Shown piece by piece: positions 1-9,497 of a stretch of DNA of 64,000 nt. The DNA comes from Neolewinella aurantiaca. GTDB taxonomy: Bacteria; Bacteroidota; Bacteroidia; Chitinophagales; Saprospiraceae. The translations under genes were made by a program, and so were the position numbers. Position 1 is the stretch's first letter. Each line of letters begins with the position of its first letter. The stretch is from assembly GCF_008014675.1 (NCBI RefSeq), contig NZ_VOXD01000028.1, positions 1 to 64,000 of the forward strand, written 5' to 3'. The notes beneath the pieces were generated by a model. The model had not been told where the DNA came from. It ran no database searches and worked only from the letters and a program-made list of their open reading frames with translations.

Positions 1-1
1 A

Positions 2-232
2 ACGCCTAAGCAAGTTAATGTTGCGCTGAAAACAGCTTTTCACATCGCTGCTTTTGCGGCTATCAAGACTAAATATCTCAGAGAATACTATGATCGTAAA
101 CGAGCAGAGAACAAGACACACTTGCAGGTACTAAATGCTATCCGGAACAAACTATGTAGAGCGATCTACGCTTGCCACGAAAACAAAGTTATGTATGAAA
201 GAAAGTTGCAAGCTTCTTTGGTTATCTCATAG
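2..232 (+). CDS. IS110-family transposase, C-terminal part (cut by window edge)
   Basis: An open frame enters from the left edge and ends at a TAG at 230-232, giving 76 residues. The visible part, with KTKYLREYYDRKR followed by NAIRNKLCRAIYACHENK, resembles the C-terminal end of IS110/IS116/IS902 transposases (a basic stretch, then a helix with R-N-K-L near the terminus). Its start lies outside the window. The codon pattern is AT-richer than the sulfatase genes next to it, as expected for an inserted element. Whether the element is intact cannot be judged from here. The family call rests on the tail only. Confidence 0.6.
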   Translation, partial: TPKQVNVALKTAFHIAAFAAIKTKYLREYYDRKRAENKTHLQVLNAIRNKLCRAIYACHENKVMYERKLQASLVIS

Positions 233-289
233 CAATCGCAGGTGCAGGGTGAGTTTGCAAAAAGGCAGGGGACAGTTCCTCCACGGGGC

Positions 290-1894
290 TTACTCAACGG
301 GCCCCGTCTCAAAATCACTCTTATTCACCCAACCTGCTTTCATATCCTCGCCACTCATATACCGGTTGTAGAAGTCGCGCGACTTCTCGCTGGAATAGAG
401 GTAGGTATCGAAGACCTGTGCGTTGCCGGTCATGCGCGGATCATTCTGTGCCATAAGCTGTTCGGTCATAAAGGCGATCATAGCCTTTTTCTGTTCCTGT
501 ATCTCGGGTGAATCAGCGAGGTTGTTGAGGCAGAAGGGATCGGTCTTGACGTTGTAGACTTCTTCCTGAACCCTTTTGCCGAAGTTGAGCCGCCACCATT
601 CCTGTTCTCCGCTCACCCGCCGGGTGTTGAGGATGTAGGATTTCGTTGGGCTTCCGTCCGTATTCAGGTAGCCGGTTTCGGGGTTGCCTACCGGCCAGCG
701 CTCAGGGTGGAAGTTTTTCAGGTAGAGGTAGTCGCCCTTAAATATGCCGCGCACGGGGTAACCCTCATCGTTGGGTCGGCCAACGTCGTGCCGCTCTTTA
801 CCCACCAGCACGTAGTCCCGGTAGTCGGTAACCATGCCGTCCTTGTCTGAGTTAAAAATATCCGTAAGACTGCGGCCGGTAATCGGCTGCATACCAGTTT
901 GTTCGGGGTCTACACCTGCAGCTTCCATAAAGGTGGGGGCGAGATCGATGAAGTTGACGAAATCTTCGATTTTACGCCCCGGTTTTGTGATGCCTTTTGG
1001 CCAGCGAATCGCCAGCGGAAGGTGGTTGGAGTATTCGTACACCTGGCCTTTGATGCGGGGAAAGGGCATCCCGTTGTCGGCGGTGACGACGATGATGGTG
1101 TTGTCCAGCTCTCCGGATTTTTCCAGGGCATCGATCATCCGGCCGAGGTGGCCGTCGAAGTGCTCGATTTCGTAGGCGTAGTCGAGCATGTCCGTCCGGA
1201 CGCTGTCTACGTCCGGCCAGAAGGGCGGTACTTCGTCGATATCGGAGCGTTTTTTATCCGTGAGTCTCAGCGCGGCGCCGTATTCGTAGGCCCGGTGTGG
1301 TTCGGAGCCTCCGTACCAGAAGCAGAAGGGCTCGCCTTCCGTTCGTTTTTCGAGGAAGTCTTCGAAATTACGGGCGTAGTCGACCGTACTGATGAATTTC
1401 GCCGGCGGTTTCAGTTTGAACTCATCGAACTTCTGGCCGGCCAGCTCACGTGGAACTCCGTCCCGGGTCCCCTGATTACCCGGTGCCCATGGCTTCCCGG
1501 TTGCGCCGACGAAGTAGCCGCTGCTGTCGAGGGCCTCGGCGTAAGTGCCGAATTTCTCAGGGAAGAAGGGGAGGTGGCTCACGGCTTCTTCCAGTTGCCA
1601 GCTGTTGCGGCCCGTCAGGATGCAGGAACGGGAGGGCGAACACTTGGCGTTGGGCACGTAGGCGTTGTTGAACAACAAGCCCTCGGCTGCGACCCGGTCG
1701 AAGGCCGGCGTTTTTACCCAGTCGCATCCGTAGGCCCCGAAGTGTTTCCAGGAGGCATCGTCGGCGATGGCGAAGAGAATGTTCGGGCGGTCCGTAGTTG
1801 CGGAAGCCGGTGTTTCTGCTCCGTTTCCTCCACACCCATTTAACAGGCCGAGCAGTAAGAGGAGCGAAAGAGGGGCTAGTCTGTGATATCTCAT
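290..1894 (-). CDS. S1-family sulfatase, lipoprotein (heparan N-sulfatase-like subgroup)
   Basis: A 534-residue formylglycine-dependent sulfatase that should remove sulfate esters from a polysaccharide or oligosaccharide. It starts with a lipoprotein signal (LLLLLGLLNGC), so it is likely anchored in the periplasm or at the surface. The catalytic core starts with RPNILFAIADD (metal ligands DD near 44). The maturation site K-C-S-P-S-R has C85 as the residue converted to formylglycine. The GKPWAP stretch in place of the usual GKWH is typical of sulfoglucosamine sulfohydrolase-like members. It lies 13 bp downstream of the next sulfatase gene and is the last gene of a minus-strand run of sulfatases. 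The substrate position cannot be read from sequence. A maturase (FGE or anSME) must be supplied from elsewhere. Confidence 0.9.
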   Translation of the reverse strand: MRYHRLAPLSLLLLLGLLNGCGGNGAETPASATTDRPNILFAIADDASWKHFGAYGCDWVKTPAFDRVAAEGLLFNNAYVPNAKCSPSRSCILTGRNSWQLEEAVSHLPFFPEKFGTYAEALDSSGYFVGATGKPWAPGNQGTRDGVPRELAGQKFDEFKLKPPAKFISTVDYARNFEDFLEKRTEGEPFCFWYGGSEPHRAYEYGAALRLTDKKRSDIDEVPPFWPDVDSVRTDMLDYAYEIEHFDGHLGRMIDALEKSGELDNTIIVVTADNGMPFPRIKGQVYEYSNHLPLAIRWPKGITKPGRKIEDFVNFIDLAPTFMEAAGVDPEQTGMQPITGRSLTDIFNSDKDGMVTDYRDYVLVGKERHDVGRPNDEGYPVRGIFKGDYLYLKNFHPERWPVGNPETGYLNTDGSPTKSYILNTRRVSGEQEWWRLNFGKRVQEEVYNVKTDPFCLNNLADSPEIQEQKKAMIAFMTEQLMAQNDPRMTGNAQVFDTYLYSSEKSRDFYNRYMSGEDMKAGWVNKSDFETGPVE

Positions 1895-1907
1895 AACGGG
1901 TTAGTGG

Positions 1908-3410
1908 TTAGTGGGAGGTGATTAGTTCGCCCTTGCTCAGGGTGGATGGATCCTTGTATAGTCTGACCTGGCGGAGTAATTCCGGTTGCAGGCGCTTGAT
2001 GACCGCCGCGTACGCAGGGTCCTCGTAGCGGTTAATGATCTCCTGCGGATCAAGCTCCAGATCGAACAAGTAAGGAGGATCGTTCTTGGATAGAATGAGT
2101 TTGTGATGACCGTCAACAGCAGCTACCCAGTTGCCACCGGTGGTGCCGATGTAGGTGATCCGCCCGGGGCTGGGGGCTTTCTTTGGACTGAGGAAAGTCG
2201 CAGAAGCATCCGTGCCATGAATATTGGTCAGCGCAGGAGCTCCTAAAAGGCCAAGTACGGTTGGGGCAAAATCCACCATGGTATAGGGCGTCCCGATCTG
2301 CTTACCGGCAGGTATATGGCCGGGAAACCGGATCAGGAACGGGACCCGGGCCGAAGCTTCGTACGGAACGCCCTTATTGTTGCGATCATGCTCGAAGATC
2401 ATGTCGCCGTGGTCGGAGGTGAAGATGATAATGGTTTTCTGCGCCAGCTTTTCCCGGTCGAGGAAGTCGAGGATGCGACCAACATTATCGTCGATGCACT
2501 TAACCATACCAAGGTATCCCTCTACGTATCCTGGGTCGAAATCACGGTGATAGTTTTTGTCTTTTCCCGTAGCCCAGCCAGGCCGGTCTTCTTCCGGGAT
2601 TATCGTCATGGTAGCTGGTGGCTGGTAGTTCAGGTTACTGAACATCGTATCGTAGGGTGGGCGGGCAATGTTTGGCGTATGCGGATCGGGGATGGAAAGC
2701 ATCAGGCAGAAAGGCTTGTCTTTGTCTCTTTCGAGAATAGCCAGGGAGCGGTCGGTGAGGTAGTCCGTCACGTAATGGATGTTTTCGGTTTCTCCTTTCT
2801 CTTTCAGCCTGACAAATGCCTTCGCATTAATCGCTTCAATCCAGCCATCCTTGAGCCTGAAGTAAGGAGCGTGGCCACCGTTGAACATCATACTGTGGTC
2901 TTCCCAACCAAAGGAGTTGTTTACCCTGGTGTATTTCCCTTCGCCCTCCAGGTGCCATTTCCCGACGTAGGAGGTGGCATAGCCCTGCTCCTTCAAAACC
3001 TGTGCAAAAGTCCGCATGGAGGCGTTCATCGGGATGTTGTTCTGACGCACATCCGTAGCGATGGGGTAGAGGCCCGTCATCATGGATGCGCGGGAGGGCG
3101 CACACACCGGAGAGGGAGCGTAGTAAGCATCGCAGATTGCGCCTTCGTGGGCGATCCGGTCTATGTTGGGGGTTCCTACTTTCACTTCCGGTCCCCAGAC
3201 TAAGGCATCGTTGGCGGCCATCAGGTCGCGGTAGCAACCCAGGGTCCGGAAGTTGTGCTCGTCGGTATGGATGATGATCAGGTTAGGTTGTGCTACTTCT
3301 TCCAGGGTGGTACCTCCATCGCTTTTCGCTACCGTGGCAGCGCTTTTAGGGGAGCAGGAGACCAGCAGCAGCGCCAGAAATCCTGAAAAGTATGTTCTCA
3401 GTTTTAGCAT
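1908..3410 (-). CDS. S1-family sulfatase, lipoprotein
   Basis: A 500-residue sulfatase with a lipobox (ALLLVSC). Core motifs in order: NLIIIHTDEH (metal site, with D-E in place of the usual DD), VCAPSRASMMTG (C103 is the predicted formylglycine), YVGKWHLEGEG, and FTSDHGDMIFEH late in the fold. The H-T-D-E-H start and the long insert before the CxPxR motif resemble choline-sulfatase/N-sulfatase-like groups, but I cannot assign a CAZy-style subfamily. It probably shares a transcript with the gene at 290-1894. A 137-bp gap with no clear feature separates it from the upstream sulfatase. Confidence 0.9.
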   Translation of the reverse strand: MLKLRTYFSGFLALLLVSCSPKSAATVAKSDGGTTLEEVAQPNLIIIHTDEHNFRTLGCYRDLMAANDALVWGPEVKVGTPNIDRIAHEGAICDAYYAPSPVCAPSRASMMTGLYPIATDVRQNNIPMNASMRTFAQVLKEQGYATSYVGKWHLEGEGKYTRVNNSFGWEDHSMMFNGGHAPYFRLKDGWIEAINAKAFVRLKEKGETENIHYVTDYLTDRSLAILERDKDKPFCLMLSIPDPHTPNIARPPYDTMFSNLNYQPPATMTIIPEEDRPGWATGKDKNYHRDFDPGYVEGYLGMVKCIDDNVGRILDFLDREKLAQKTIIIFTSDHGDMIFEHDRNNKGVPYEASARVPFLIRFPGHIPAGKQIGTPYTMVDFAPTVLGLLGAPALTNIHGTDASATFLSPKKAPSPGRITYIGTTGGNWVAAVDGHHKLILSKNDPPYLFDLELDPQEIINRYEDPAYAAVIKRLQPELLRQVRLYKDPSTLSKGELITSH

Positions 3411-3547
3411 GTCGTATTAATTGATATGAATGGTCCCGGAAAGGCATAGCATGGCCTGTGTTCTGTGGGGGGAACACTAAGGGGATAATTCAAAAATGTA
3501 AAGCGTTTTCAAAAGGCCCTTTCACGTGGGGCCGGGCTCACGTGGGG

Positions 3548-5107
3548 TTACTCCAGCTTAATCTGTTTGGTATCCCCGTAGGTCTCCCCCCGAATCTCTT
3601 CGAAAGCAGCCACCATTTCTGCCAGTTTTTCGGGGTTTTCCGCGGCAAGGTTGTTTTGCTGCCCGATGTCTTCACTGAGGTTATACAGTTGGTATTCGAG
3701 GCTGTTGCCCGGTTCGATTTGCACCTGCTTCATCACCGCCGGGCCTTTGTAGGGGGGAATCATAATCCAGTCTCCTTTGCGGAGCGCTGTACGGGAGGTG
3801 GCTTCCAGAACGAGTTCCTCGCGGCCGGTTGCAGATTCTCCCATGAAGGCAGGGAGCAGGTTTTTACCGTCCACTGCACCTGCGTCACCGCCCACGAGTG
3901 CTGCGATGGAAGGCAGAAGGTCCATCTGGCAAACCAAAGCGTCAGATACCTGTGGTTTGATTTTGCCCTCCCAGTAAGCGATGAAAGGTACGCGGGTGCC
4001 TGCCTCAAAAAGGCTGTATTTGCCGCCGCGCAGCGGTCCGGCGGGTTTATGATCGCCAATTTTCTCTACTGCATCGTCGTAGTACCCGTCGTTGAGTACG
4101 GGGCCGTTGTCGGATGACAGGACAATCAGGGTGTTCTCCAGCAGACCTTCTTCGCGCAGCGTTTTCATGAACTCACCGATGCACCAGTCGGCTTCGATGA
4201 TTACGTCGCCGCGTGGGCCCATTCCTGATTTGCCCACAAACCGTGGATGCGGCGTGCGCGGCACGTGTGGCTGTTGCATGGCGTAGTAAAGAAAGAACGG
4301 CTCGTCTTTGTGGTCTTTCACGTACTGCTGAGCACGGACGAGGAAATGGTCGGCCATGTCCACGTCACTCCATTTTGCTTTTTCTCCGCCTTTCATGTAT
4401 CCGATCCGGGGGATGCCGTTCACGATGGTGTTGTTGTGGCCGTGATGCCATTTCATTTCCACGAGTTCCGGGTTGTCTTTGCCCGTCGGCTGGTCGTCGA
4501 AGTTGTTTTTATAGTCGATCTCGATGGGGTCGTTGGGGTCGAGGCCTTCCACCATTCCGTTTTCGAGGTAAACGGTTGGCACGCGGTCCTGGGTGGCGGC
4601 CATGATGTAGCTGTGCTTGAAGCCAATCTCGTTGGGGCCGGGGCTTACGTGCTCGTTCCAGTTCACGTTGCCCGAGCCGAGACCGAGGTGCCATTTACCG
4701 ACCACGCCGGTGTGGTAGCCTTCGGCGGCCATCATCTTCGGGAGCGTCGGCTGGCTCGTACTGATGATGAGCGGGGCAGTGCCGGGCAGAATTGCGGCGT
4801 CTTTGTTCTTCCAGGGATACATGCCCGTCAGCAAAGCGTAGCGGCTGGGCGTACAGGTGGCCGAAGAGGCGTAACCGTTGGTGAAGCGGACACCACCGTT
4901 GGCCAGGGCATCGATGTTCGGGGTTTTTAGGGAAACCTGCCCGTAGGCGCTCACATCGCCGTAGCCAAGATCGTCGAGGTAGATGACGACGACGTTAGGC
5001 TTTTCCGCCGCGTTGTTCTCCTCTTCGGACGCTTCGCCCTCAGGAGTGCTGCCGCAGGTGTAAAACAATGCGCAAAGCGCAAGTAAAAGCAAATTTTTAA
5101 ATCTCAT
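3548..5107 (-). CDS. S1-family arylsulfatase-like enzyme, lipoprotein
   Basis: A 519-residue sulfatase of the AtsA arylsulfatase type. It has a lipoprotein signal (ALCALFYTCGS), then NVVVIYLDDLGYGDVSAYG with the DD metal pair, the maturation motif ATCTPSRYALLTG (C85) and GVVGKWHLG. The 'G-M-Y-P-W' stretch after the CxPxR helix is common in exo-acting polysaccharide sulfatases. The start codon at 5107 is 7 bp downstream of the stop codon of the sulfatase gene at 5115, so the two genes are probably co-transcribed. Substrate unknown; the context suggests a galactan. Confidence 0.92.
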   Translation of the reverse strand: MRFKNLLLLALCALFYTCGSTPEGEASEEENNAAEKPNVVVIYLDDLGYGDVSAYGQVSLKTPNIDALANGGVRFTNGYASSATCTPSRYALLTGMYPWKNKDAAILPGTAPLIISTSQPTLPKMMAAEGYHTGVVGKWHLGLGSGNVNWNEHVSPGPNEIGFKHSYIMAATQDRVPTVYLENGMVEGLDPNDPIEIDYKNNFDDQPTGKDNPELVEMKWHHGHNNTIVNGIPRIGYMKGGEKAKWSDVDMADHFLVRAQQYVKDHKDEPFFLYYAMQQPHVPRTPHPRFVGKSGMGPRGDVIIEADWCIGEFMKTLREEGLLENTLIVLSSDNGPVLNDGYYDDAVEKIGDHKPAGPLRGGKYSLFEAGTRVPFIAYWEGKIKPQVSDALVCQMDLLPSIAALVGGDAGAVDGKNLLPAFMGESATGREELVLEATSRTALRKGDWIMIPPYKGPAVMKQVQIEPGNSLEYQLYNLSEDIGQQNNLAAENPEKLAEMVAAFEEIRGETYGDTKQIKLE

Positions 5108-5114
5108 AGCTGGG

Positions 5115-6566
5115 TTATTTGGAGGACATTTTATCCTCGTAGACTTTAAGTTGTCGGCGGAGACCGGTAATGATTTTTGCTGCTCCGGGATCAGTTGCCA
5201 AGTTATTCCATTCCAGCGGATCTTCCATGTGATTGTATAATTCTTCTGTTCCGTCCGAGTAGCGTGTATAGCGGTAAGCCTGGGTTCTCAGCGAGAGGTT
5301 GTCGTCGTTCTTTACGGTCACGGCGTAGTTTTTGGTGCTCAGGGCGGGGTTTCGCAGCCATCCGGCGATGCTCTCGCCGTCGAGGCCTGACCGGGGAGTG
5401 AGTCCGCAAAGCTCTACCAGAGTGGGGTAGACATCAAGGAGTGAGACTACCCGGTCGGTAACGACGGGTGACGGACGGCGCGGGTCAAAAATCATCAGCG
5501 GGGTCTTGGCCGATTCCTCCCAAAGTACATTTTTGCCCCAATGCTGTTTTTCGCCCAGGTTCCAGCCGTGGTCGCCCATAACGACTACAATTGTGTTGTC
5601 GGCAAAAGCACTTTTTTCCAGTGCACCGAGGAGGTGTCCGGCACAGGCATCAGCGAAGGATAGTGAAGCCAGATACCCCTGCATGGCTTCCTGCCATTTC
5701 CCCTTTTCCACCATCAGGTCGTGGAGTTTGTTGGTGGCATAATTGTTGCCGTTGCGGCCAACGTCGGCCAGATCGTCCGGTTGTACGTCCGGCAGCCGGA
5801 GCTCCTGCGGATCGTAAAGATCAAAGTATTTCTTTGGGGCGTACCACGGCAGGTGTGGCCGGAAGATACCGACGGCGAGAAAGAATGGCTTTTCGTGCTG
5901 CCGGCTCAGCACCTGGGCACCGTAATTGGCAATTTGCCAGTCGGCGGTTGCTTCATCGGCAATGTCGATGGGTTGCCAGTCGAAGTTCTTTGGGCCGGGA
6001 ACTTTGCCCTTCACGGTGCCTTTGCCCAGGGCGGAAAACCGTTCTTCTGCGGGCGGGAATTTTACCCCCAGACCACCACGCCATTCTTCCTGAAAGGATC
6101 CAGGGTCGCTGCCCGGCCGGGGCTGTTCCTTCGGGCCGTGCGGGCTGTGAAATATTTTGCCGGAGGCAAAAGTGGCGTAGCCGTTGGCCGCAAAATGCTG
6201 GGGCAGCGTTACCACGTCGGCAAACCCCCTCTGGTCCCTGAAGTTTTCCTTGTTGCCATGAACTCCGGTCCGGAGCGGAGACAGCCCGGTAAGCAAACTC
6301 GTCCGCGATGGATTACACAGCGGAGCGGAGCAATAGGCATTGTCAAAGCGTACGGCGCGGGCCGCGAAACGGTCGAGGTTTGGTGTGACCGCCTGGTTAT
6401 TACCACCAAAGGCCCTAACCCAGTCGTTCATATCGTCTACTATAAGGAGCAATACGTTGGGCTTTTCCGCAGGCGCGGCCGCAGGTGCCGTGGTGGTTGG
6501 GCGGGCCAGGTTGCACCCCGTTGCCAAGAAAAGAACGGAAGCAAATAACAGGCAGGTTCGCATCAT
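5115..6566 (-). CDS. S1-family sulfatase, iduronate-2-sulfatase-like, lipoprotein
   Basis: A sulfatase of about 484 residues. The open frame reaches 6647, but the extra 27 residues are basic and unlike a signal. The tandem ATGs at 6566/6563 open a lipoprotein signal (MRTCLLFASVLFLATGC), so I start there. Core: PNVLLLIVDDMNDW, PLCNPSRTSLLTG (C84 from this start), and FASGKIFHS replacing GKWH, which is the hallmark of iduronate-2-sulfatase-like (S1_7-type) members. GDHGWNLGEKQHWGK near the C-terminal third matches the same group. It is first in a run with the sulfatases below it. S1_7-like enzymes are known from carrageenan-degrading loci, but the target sulfate is not predictable here. Confidence 0.9.
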   Translation of the reverse strand: MMRTCLLFASVLFLATGCNLARPTTTAPAAAPAEKPNVLLLIVDDMNDWVRAFGGNNQAVTPNLDRFAARAVRFDNAYCSAPLCNPSRTSLLTGLSPLRTGVHGNKENFRDQRGFADVVTLPQHFAANGYATFASGKIFHSPHGPKEQPRPGSDPGSFQEEWRGGLGVKFPPAEERFSALGKGTVKGKVPGPKNFDWQPIDIADEATADWQIANYGAQVLSRQHEKPFFLAVGIFRPHLPWYAPKKYFDLYDPQELRLPDVQPDDLADVGRNGNNYATNKLHDLMVEKGKWQEAMQGYLASLSFADACAGHLLGALEKSAFADNTIVVVMGDHGWNLGEKQHWGKNVLWEESAKTPLMIFDPRRPSPVVTDRVVSLLDVYPTLVELCGLTPRSGLDGESIAGWLRNPALSTKNYAVTVKNDDNLSLRTQAYRYTRYSDGTEELYNHMEDPLEWNNLATDPGAAKIITGLRRQLKVYEDKMSSK

Positions 6567-6792
6567 CGTAATGTATGTTTCATTCCTGGTTTGCGCTCTT
6601 CGTCTCCGGGGGTGGTATACCCGGAGACCGTTTTTGGTGTCTCGCAATCAGGAATGTTGTTTTGAATGTCGACTTATTGAATTTCTAACCGCAATAAGCA
6701 CCTCCTTCCCCTGACCGGGGTGCCTGAGCGTTTGCTCTGTGTGCCCGAGCGTAAATAACCGGCAAATGCGGTGATTGGGTAGGTACGAACCC

Positions 6793-6813
6793 GTTCGGCA
6801 GCCTTCAGGCTGC
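6793..6813. repeat. Dispersed hairpin, copy 1 (GTTCGGCAGCCTTCAGGCTGC)
   Basis: A perfect inverted repeat GCAGCC-TTCA-GGCTGC follows the stop codon of the minus-strand sulfatase gene at 6836. The same 21 bp recurs at 40373-40393, ahead of the CRISPR array. Minus-strand transcripts would form the stem about 25 nt after the stop codon, but no T-run follows on that strand. It is therefore either a weak terminator or an mRNA-end stabiliser. Confidence 0.5.
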
Positions 6814-6835
6814 GTTTAATCTTGCTTCAGCATGT

Positions 6836-8239
6836 TTACCGCACTTCGCGACCGTAGGGGAAGGCCGAAGTTGCCGTTCGCTCCTCGCGGAAGATGCGTT
6901 CGGCGCGGGCAACGAGATCGGGGCGCTCGGCGGCGATGTCGTAAGCTTCTGCGATGTCTTTGCTCAGGTCGTAAACCTCGATGGCTACGTTGGTGCCATA
7001 ACGGACGGCCTTGAAATCTCCCATCCGGGCGGCTTGCCGGAAGTTCCGGGGATTGTCGCCGGGTTTATGAAACTCCCAGTTCAGGGTGTCACGCAGGGGT
7101 TGTTCTTCTCCCAGGAGCACGGGCAGGAAGGAGATCCCGTCAACTCCATCCGGCACCTTTGCACCTGCGGCCGCGGCAATTGTCGGTAAAACATCCTGTC
7201 CCGAAGCCACGCGGTCGGTGACCACTCCCTGCGGAACACGGCCCGCCCAGTACGCCAGCATGGGCACCCGGATGCCGCCTTCGTAAACGTCGCGTTTGTA
7301 GCCCTGCGTTTGGCCGTTGCTGGCAAAGAATTCGGGGTGATGACCCGATTCGGTGTGCGGACCGTTGTCGCTCGTAAACAGGACGAGCGTATTTTCGAGT
7401 TCTCCCAGTTCACGGAGTTTGTTGAGCAGGCGACCGACTTCGCGGTCGAGCAGCGTGATCTGGGCGGCGTGGAGCCGTTCCGGCTCCGCCCAACCGTGTT
7501 CGGCGTAGAGCGTCTTGTTGCCAATCTCGTATTCGTGGCCGTGGGGCGCCCGGTAAGACATGAACAGGAAGAACGGCTTGTCGGCTTCACGCTTATTATC
7601 CAGATAATCGAGGGCGAGATCGGTACGGAACTCATCCTGGCAGTCGTACTGGTTCAGGTCGTAGTTTACGGAATCCTGCAAACCGTTGATGTACTCCATC
7701 GGGCTGTCGTAGCGCGGCCCGGGGTCGCGTTTGTCCGACCATTGCTCCTGCACGGAGTAATCGAAGCCACGGCTGTGCGCCCAGGTATCGAGGTCGTAGG
7801 AGACATCGAGGTGCCACTTCCCGATCATCGCGGTCTGGTAACCGCGGGGACGCAGCATCTCGGCGATGGTTACGTGATCCGGCGGCAGGGCGACGCGACG
7901 CCACGAACCGTCTTCGGCCAACCCTTTATTGCCCCGCACGGCGTTGTGTCCCGAGCTGCGGCCCGACAGTAACACTGCGCGCGAAGCCGCGCAGACGGGG
8001 TTGCCGGCGTAGAAATCGGTAAAGAGCATGCCCTGACCCGCGAGGCTGTCCAGAACCGGAGTTTTGATCACCTCCTGGCCGTAGCAGCCGAGCTCACCGT
8101 AACCAAGGTCGTCGGCCAGCAGCAACAGAATATTGGGCGGGCGTTCGGAGGTCTCAGTGGCGGTAGATGCGTCGGGCTGCGGCCCCGCGCACGAGTAGGT
8201 GAACAGGAGTGAGTAAAGAAGGATAATTGCTTTTTGCAT
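6836..8239 (-). CDS. S1-family sulfatase with CAASR maturation motif, lipoprotein
   Basis: A 467-residue sulfatase with a lipoprotein signal (LLFTYSC). It has PNILLLLADDLGYGELGCYG and GKWHLD, and FTSDNGPHTESGHHP in the second metal half-site. The maturation motif reads V-C-A-A-S-R: C83 is present, but the usual proline is alanine. The accepted pattern is [CS]-x-[PA]-x-R, so formylglycine formation remains plausible. It starts divergently from the gene at 8511 across 271 bp, and that gap probably holds both promoters. The 269 bp on its 3' side carry only a hairpin. A REP-like core occurs inside the gene at 7158-7177. Confidence 0.9.
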   Translation of the reverse strand: MQKAIILLYSLLFTYSCAGPQPDASTATETSERPPNILLLLADDLGYGELGCYGQEVIKTPVLDSLAGQGMLFTDFYAGNPVCAASRAVLLSGRSSGHNAVRGNKGLAEDGSWRRVALPPDHVTIAEMLRPRGYQTAMIGKWHLDVSYDLDTWAHSRGFDYSVQEQWSDKRDPGPRYDSPMEYINGLQDSVNYDLNQYDCQDEFRTDLALDYLDNKREADKPFFLFMSYRAPHGHEYEIGNKTLYAEHGWAEPERLHAAQITLLDREVGRLLNKLRELGELENTLVLFTSDNGPHTESGHHPEFFASNGQTQGYKRDVYEGGIRVPMLAYWAGRVPQGVVTDRVASGQDVLPTIAAAAGAKVPDGVDGISFLPVLLGEEQPLRDTLNWEFHKPGDNPRNFRQAARMGDFKAVRYGTNVAIEVYDLSKDIAEAYDIAAERPDLVARAERIFREERTATSAFPYGREVR

Positions 8240-8510
8240 GATGGATTTTTGTAACGCTTAAGAGTAACCTGTCCCAAAAAACGCTGTTTTTCGTAGCTTG
8301 TGCCGCTCCGTTTACCGGTCTTTACCTCCACGCACGGTATGCTTACGGAGCAACACAAATACGCCCCGGTTTATCGGGGTATTCAACGGAAAACAGACCG
8401 TCGGCAGCGTATTATTGCAGTTGCCCGGGCTTACGTTCAGCTATACTTAATCAAGTCTGCTTTCCGGGCGTTGCAGATCCGCGCAACTTGCGCCTTTAAA
8501 ACCAAAGATC

Positions 8511-9452
8511 ATGAATCGTAGAAATTTTATCCGTCAGTCTGTTCAGGCCACCGCAATACTCTCGCTTGGCGGAGCAGCCCTCAGTAGTTGTACCCCGAAA
8601 GCAGCGATGACTGATGGAAGTGGCGAACTCTTCTTCAAAATATCCCTGGCGCAGTGGTCGTATCACCGGGCGCTACAAGCGGGAGAGATGGACGCGCTTG
8701 AGTTCGCAGCTGCTGCCCGCAGGCACGAATGTGAAGGCCTGGAGTACGTCAGCAACTTTTACCGCAAAACGATCGGGCAGAAGGGGTACGTACAACAGAT
8801 GGGACAGCGCGCAGCCGACGAGGGCGTACAGAACCTCCTGATCATGATCGGCGGAGAAGGACCGCTGGCTTCGCCCGATTCGAAGAAGCGGATGGAATCG
8901 ATCGACAAGCATAAAAAGTGGATCGACGCGGCGCATACGCTCGGGTGCCATTCCGTCCGGGTAGACCTGAGGGGAGGGGAGCACAAAGCCGAGGCCGCCG
9001 AGGCGAGTGTTGAGTCGCTTACCCGCCTGGCGGAGTACGCCAGTGACGCCAACGTCAACATCCTCGTAGAAAACCACGGCGGCTTTTCTTCCGACGGAGC
9101 GTGGCTCGCCGGAGTGATGAAGCGCGTGAAACCCAAAAACCACGGCACCCTGCCCGACTTCGGGAACTTCTGCATCGAGAAAGACAAACAGCGAAACTGC
9201 CTGGAGGAATACGACCGGTACCAGGGGATGAAGGAATTACTCCCTTACGCCATCGGCGTAAGCGCGAAATCGTACGATTTCGATGAACAAGGCAACGAGA
9301 CCACGCTCGATTATCCCCGGATACTACGGATGGTAAAAGAGGTCGGCTACCGGGGGTTCATCGGCATCGAATACGAAGGCCGCCGCCTGCCGGAACCCGA
9401 AGGAATCCGGCTGACGCGCCAACTCCTCCTCAAAGCAGGGAGCGCGCTCTGA
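8511..9452 (+). CDS. Exported sugar isomerase/epimerase-like TIM-barrel protein
   Basis: A 313-residue protein of the xylose-isomerase-like TIM barrel (AP-endonuclease 2 type) superfamily. The N-terminus NRRNFIRQSVQ followed by a hydrophobic stretch and SSC suggests a Tat-type lipoprotein signal. The barrel shows FKISLAQWSYHRAL at strand 1, ECEGLEYVSNFY, LGCHSVRVDLRGG, ILVENHGGFSSD (metal-type E/H/D ligands) and a final GFIGIEYEGRRLPE with a conserved Glu. Exported members of this family are frequent in PULs, where they often act on keto-sugars. The precise reaction cannot be given. It converges with the receptor gene at 9498. Confidence 0.75.
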   Translation: MNRRNFIRQSVQATAILSLGGAALSSCTPKAAMTDGSGELFFKISLAQWSYHRALQAGEMDALEFAAAARRHECEGLEYVSNFYRKTIGQKGYVQQMGQRAADEGVQNLLIMIGGEGPLASPDSKKRMESIDKHKKWIDAAHTLGCHSVRVDLRGGEHKAEAAEASVESLTRLAEYASDANVNILVENHGGFSSDGAWLAGVMKRVKPKNHGTLPDFGNFCIEKDKQRNCLEEYDRYQGMKELLPYAIGVSAKSYDFDEQGNETTLDYPRILRMVKEVGYRGFIGIEYEGRRLPEPEGIRLTRQLLLKAGSAL

Positions 9453-9462
9453 TAAACGTCCT

Positions 9463-9481
9463 TTGCACCTGCGTCCGCGCC
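9463..9481. repeat. REP-like element, single copy
   Basis: TTGCACCTGCGTCCGCGCC lies between two convergent genes. It is a half-element of the dispersed palindromic family seen at 12337, 17393, 26246, 31622, 35514 and 48199. Confidence 0.5.
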
Positions 9482-9497
9482 AAAATCAAGCCAGAAT

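Noticed and set aside
899-1843. Long plus-strand frame opposite the first sulfatase
   Set aside because: It is the antisense shadow of a GC-rich sulfatase gene; it has no family motif and the minus-strand gene has full catalytic motifs.
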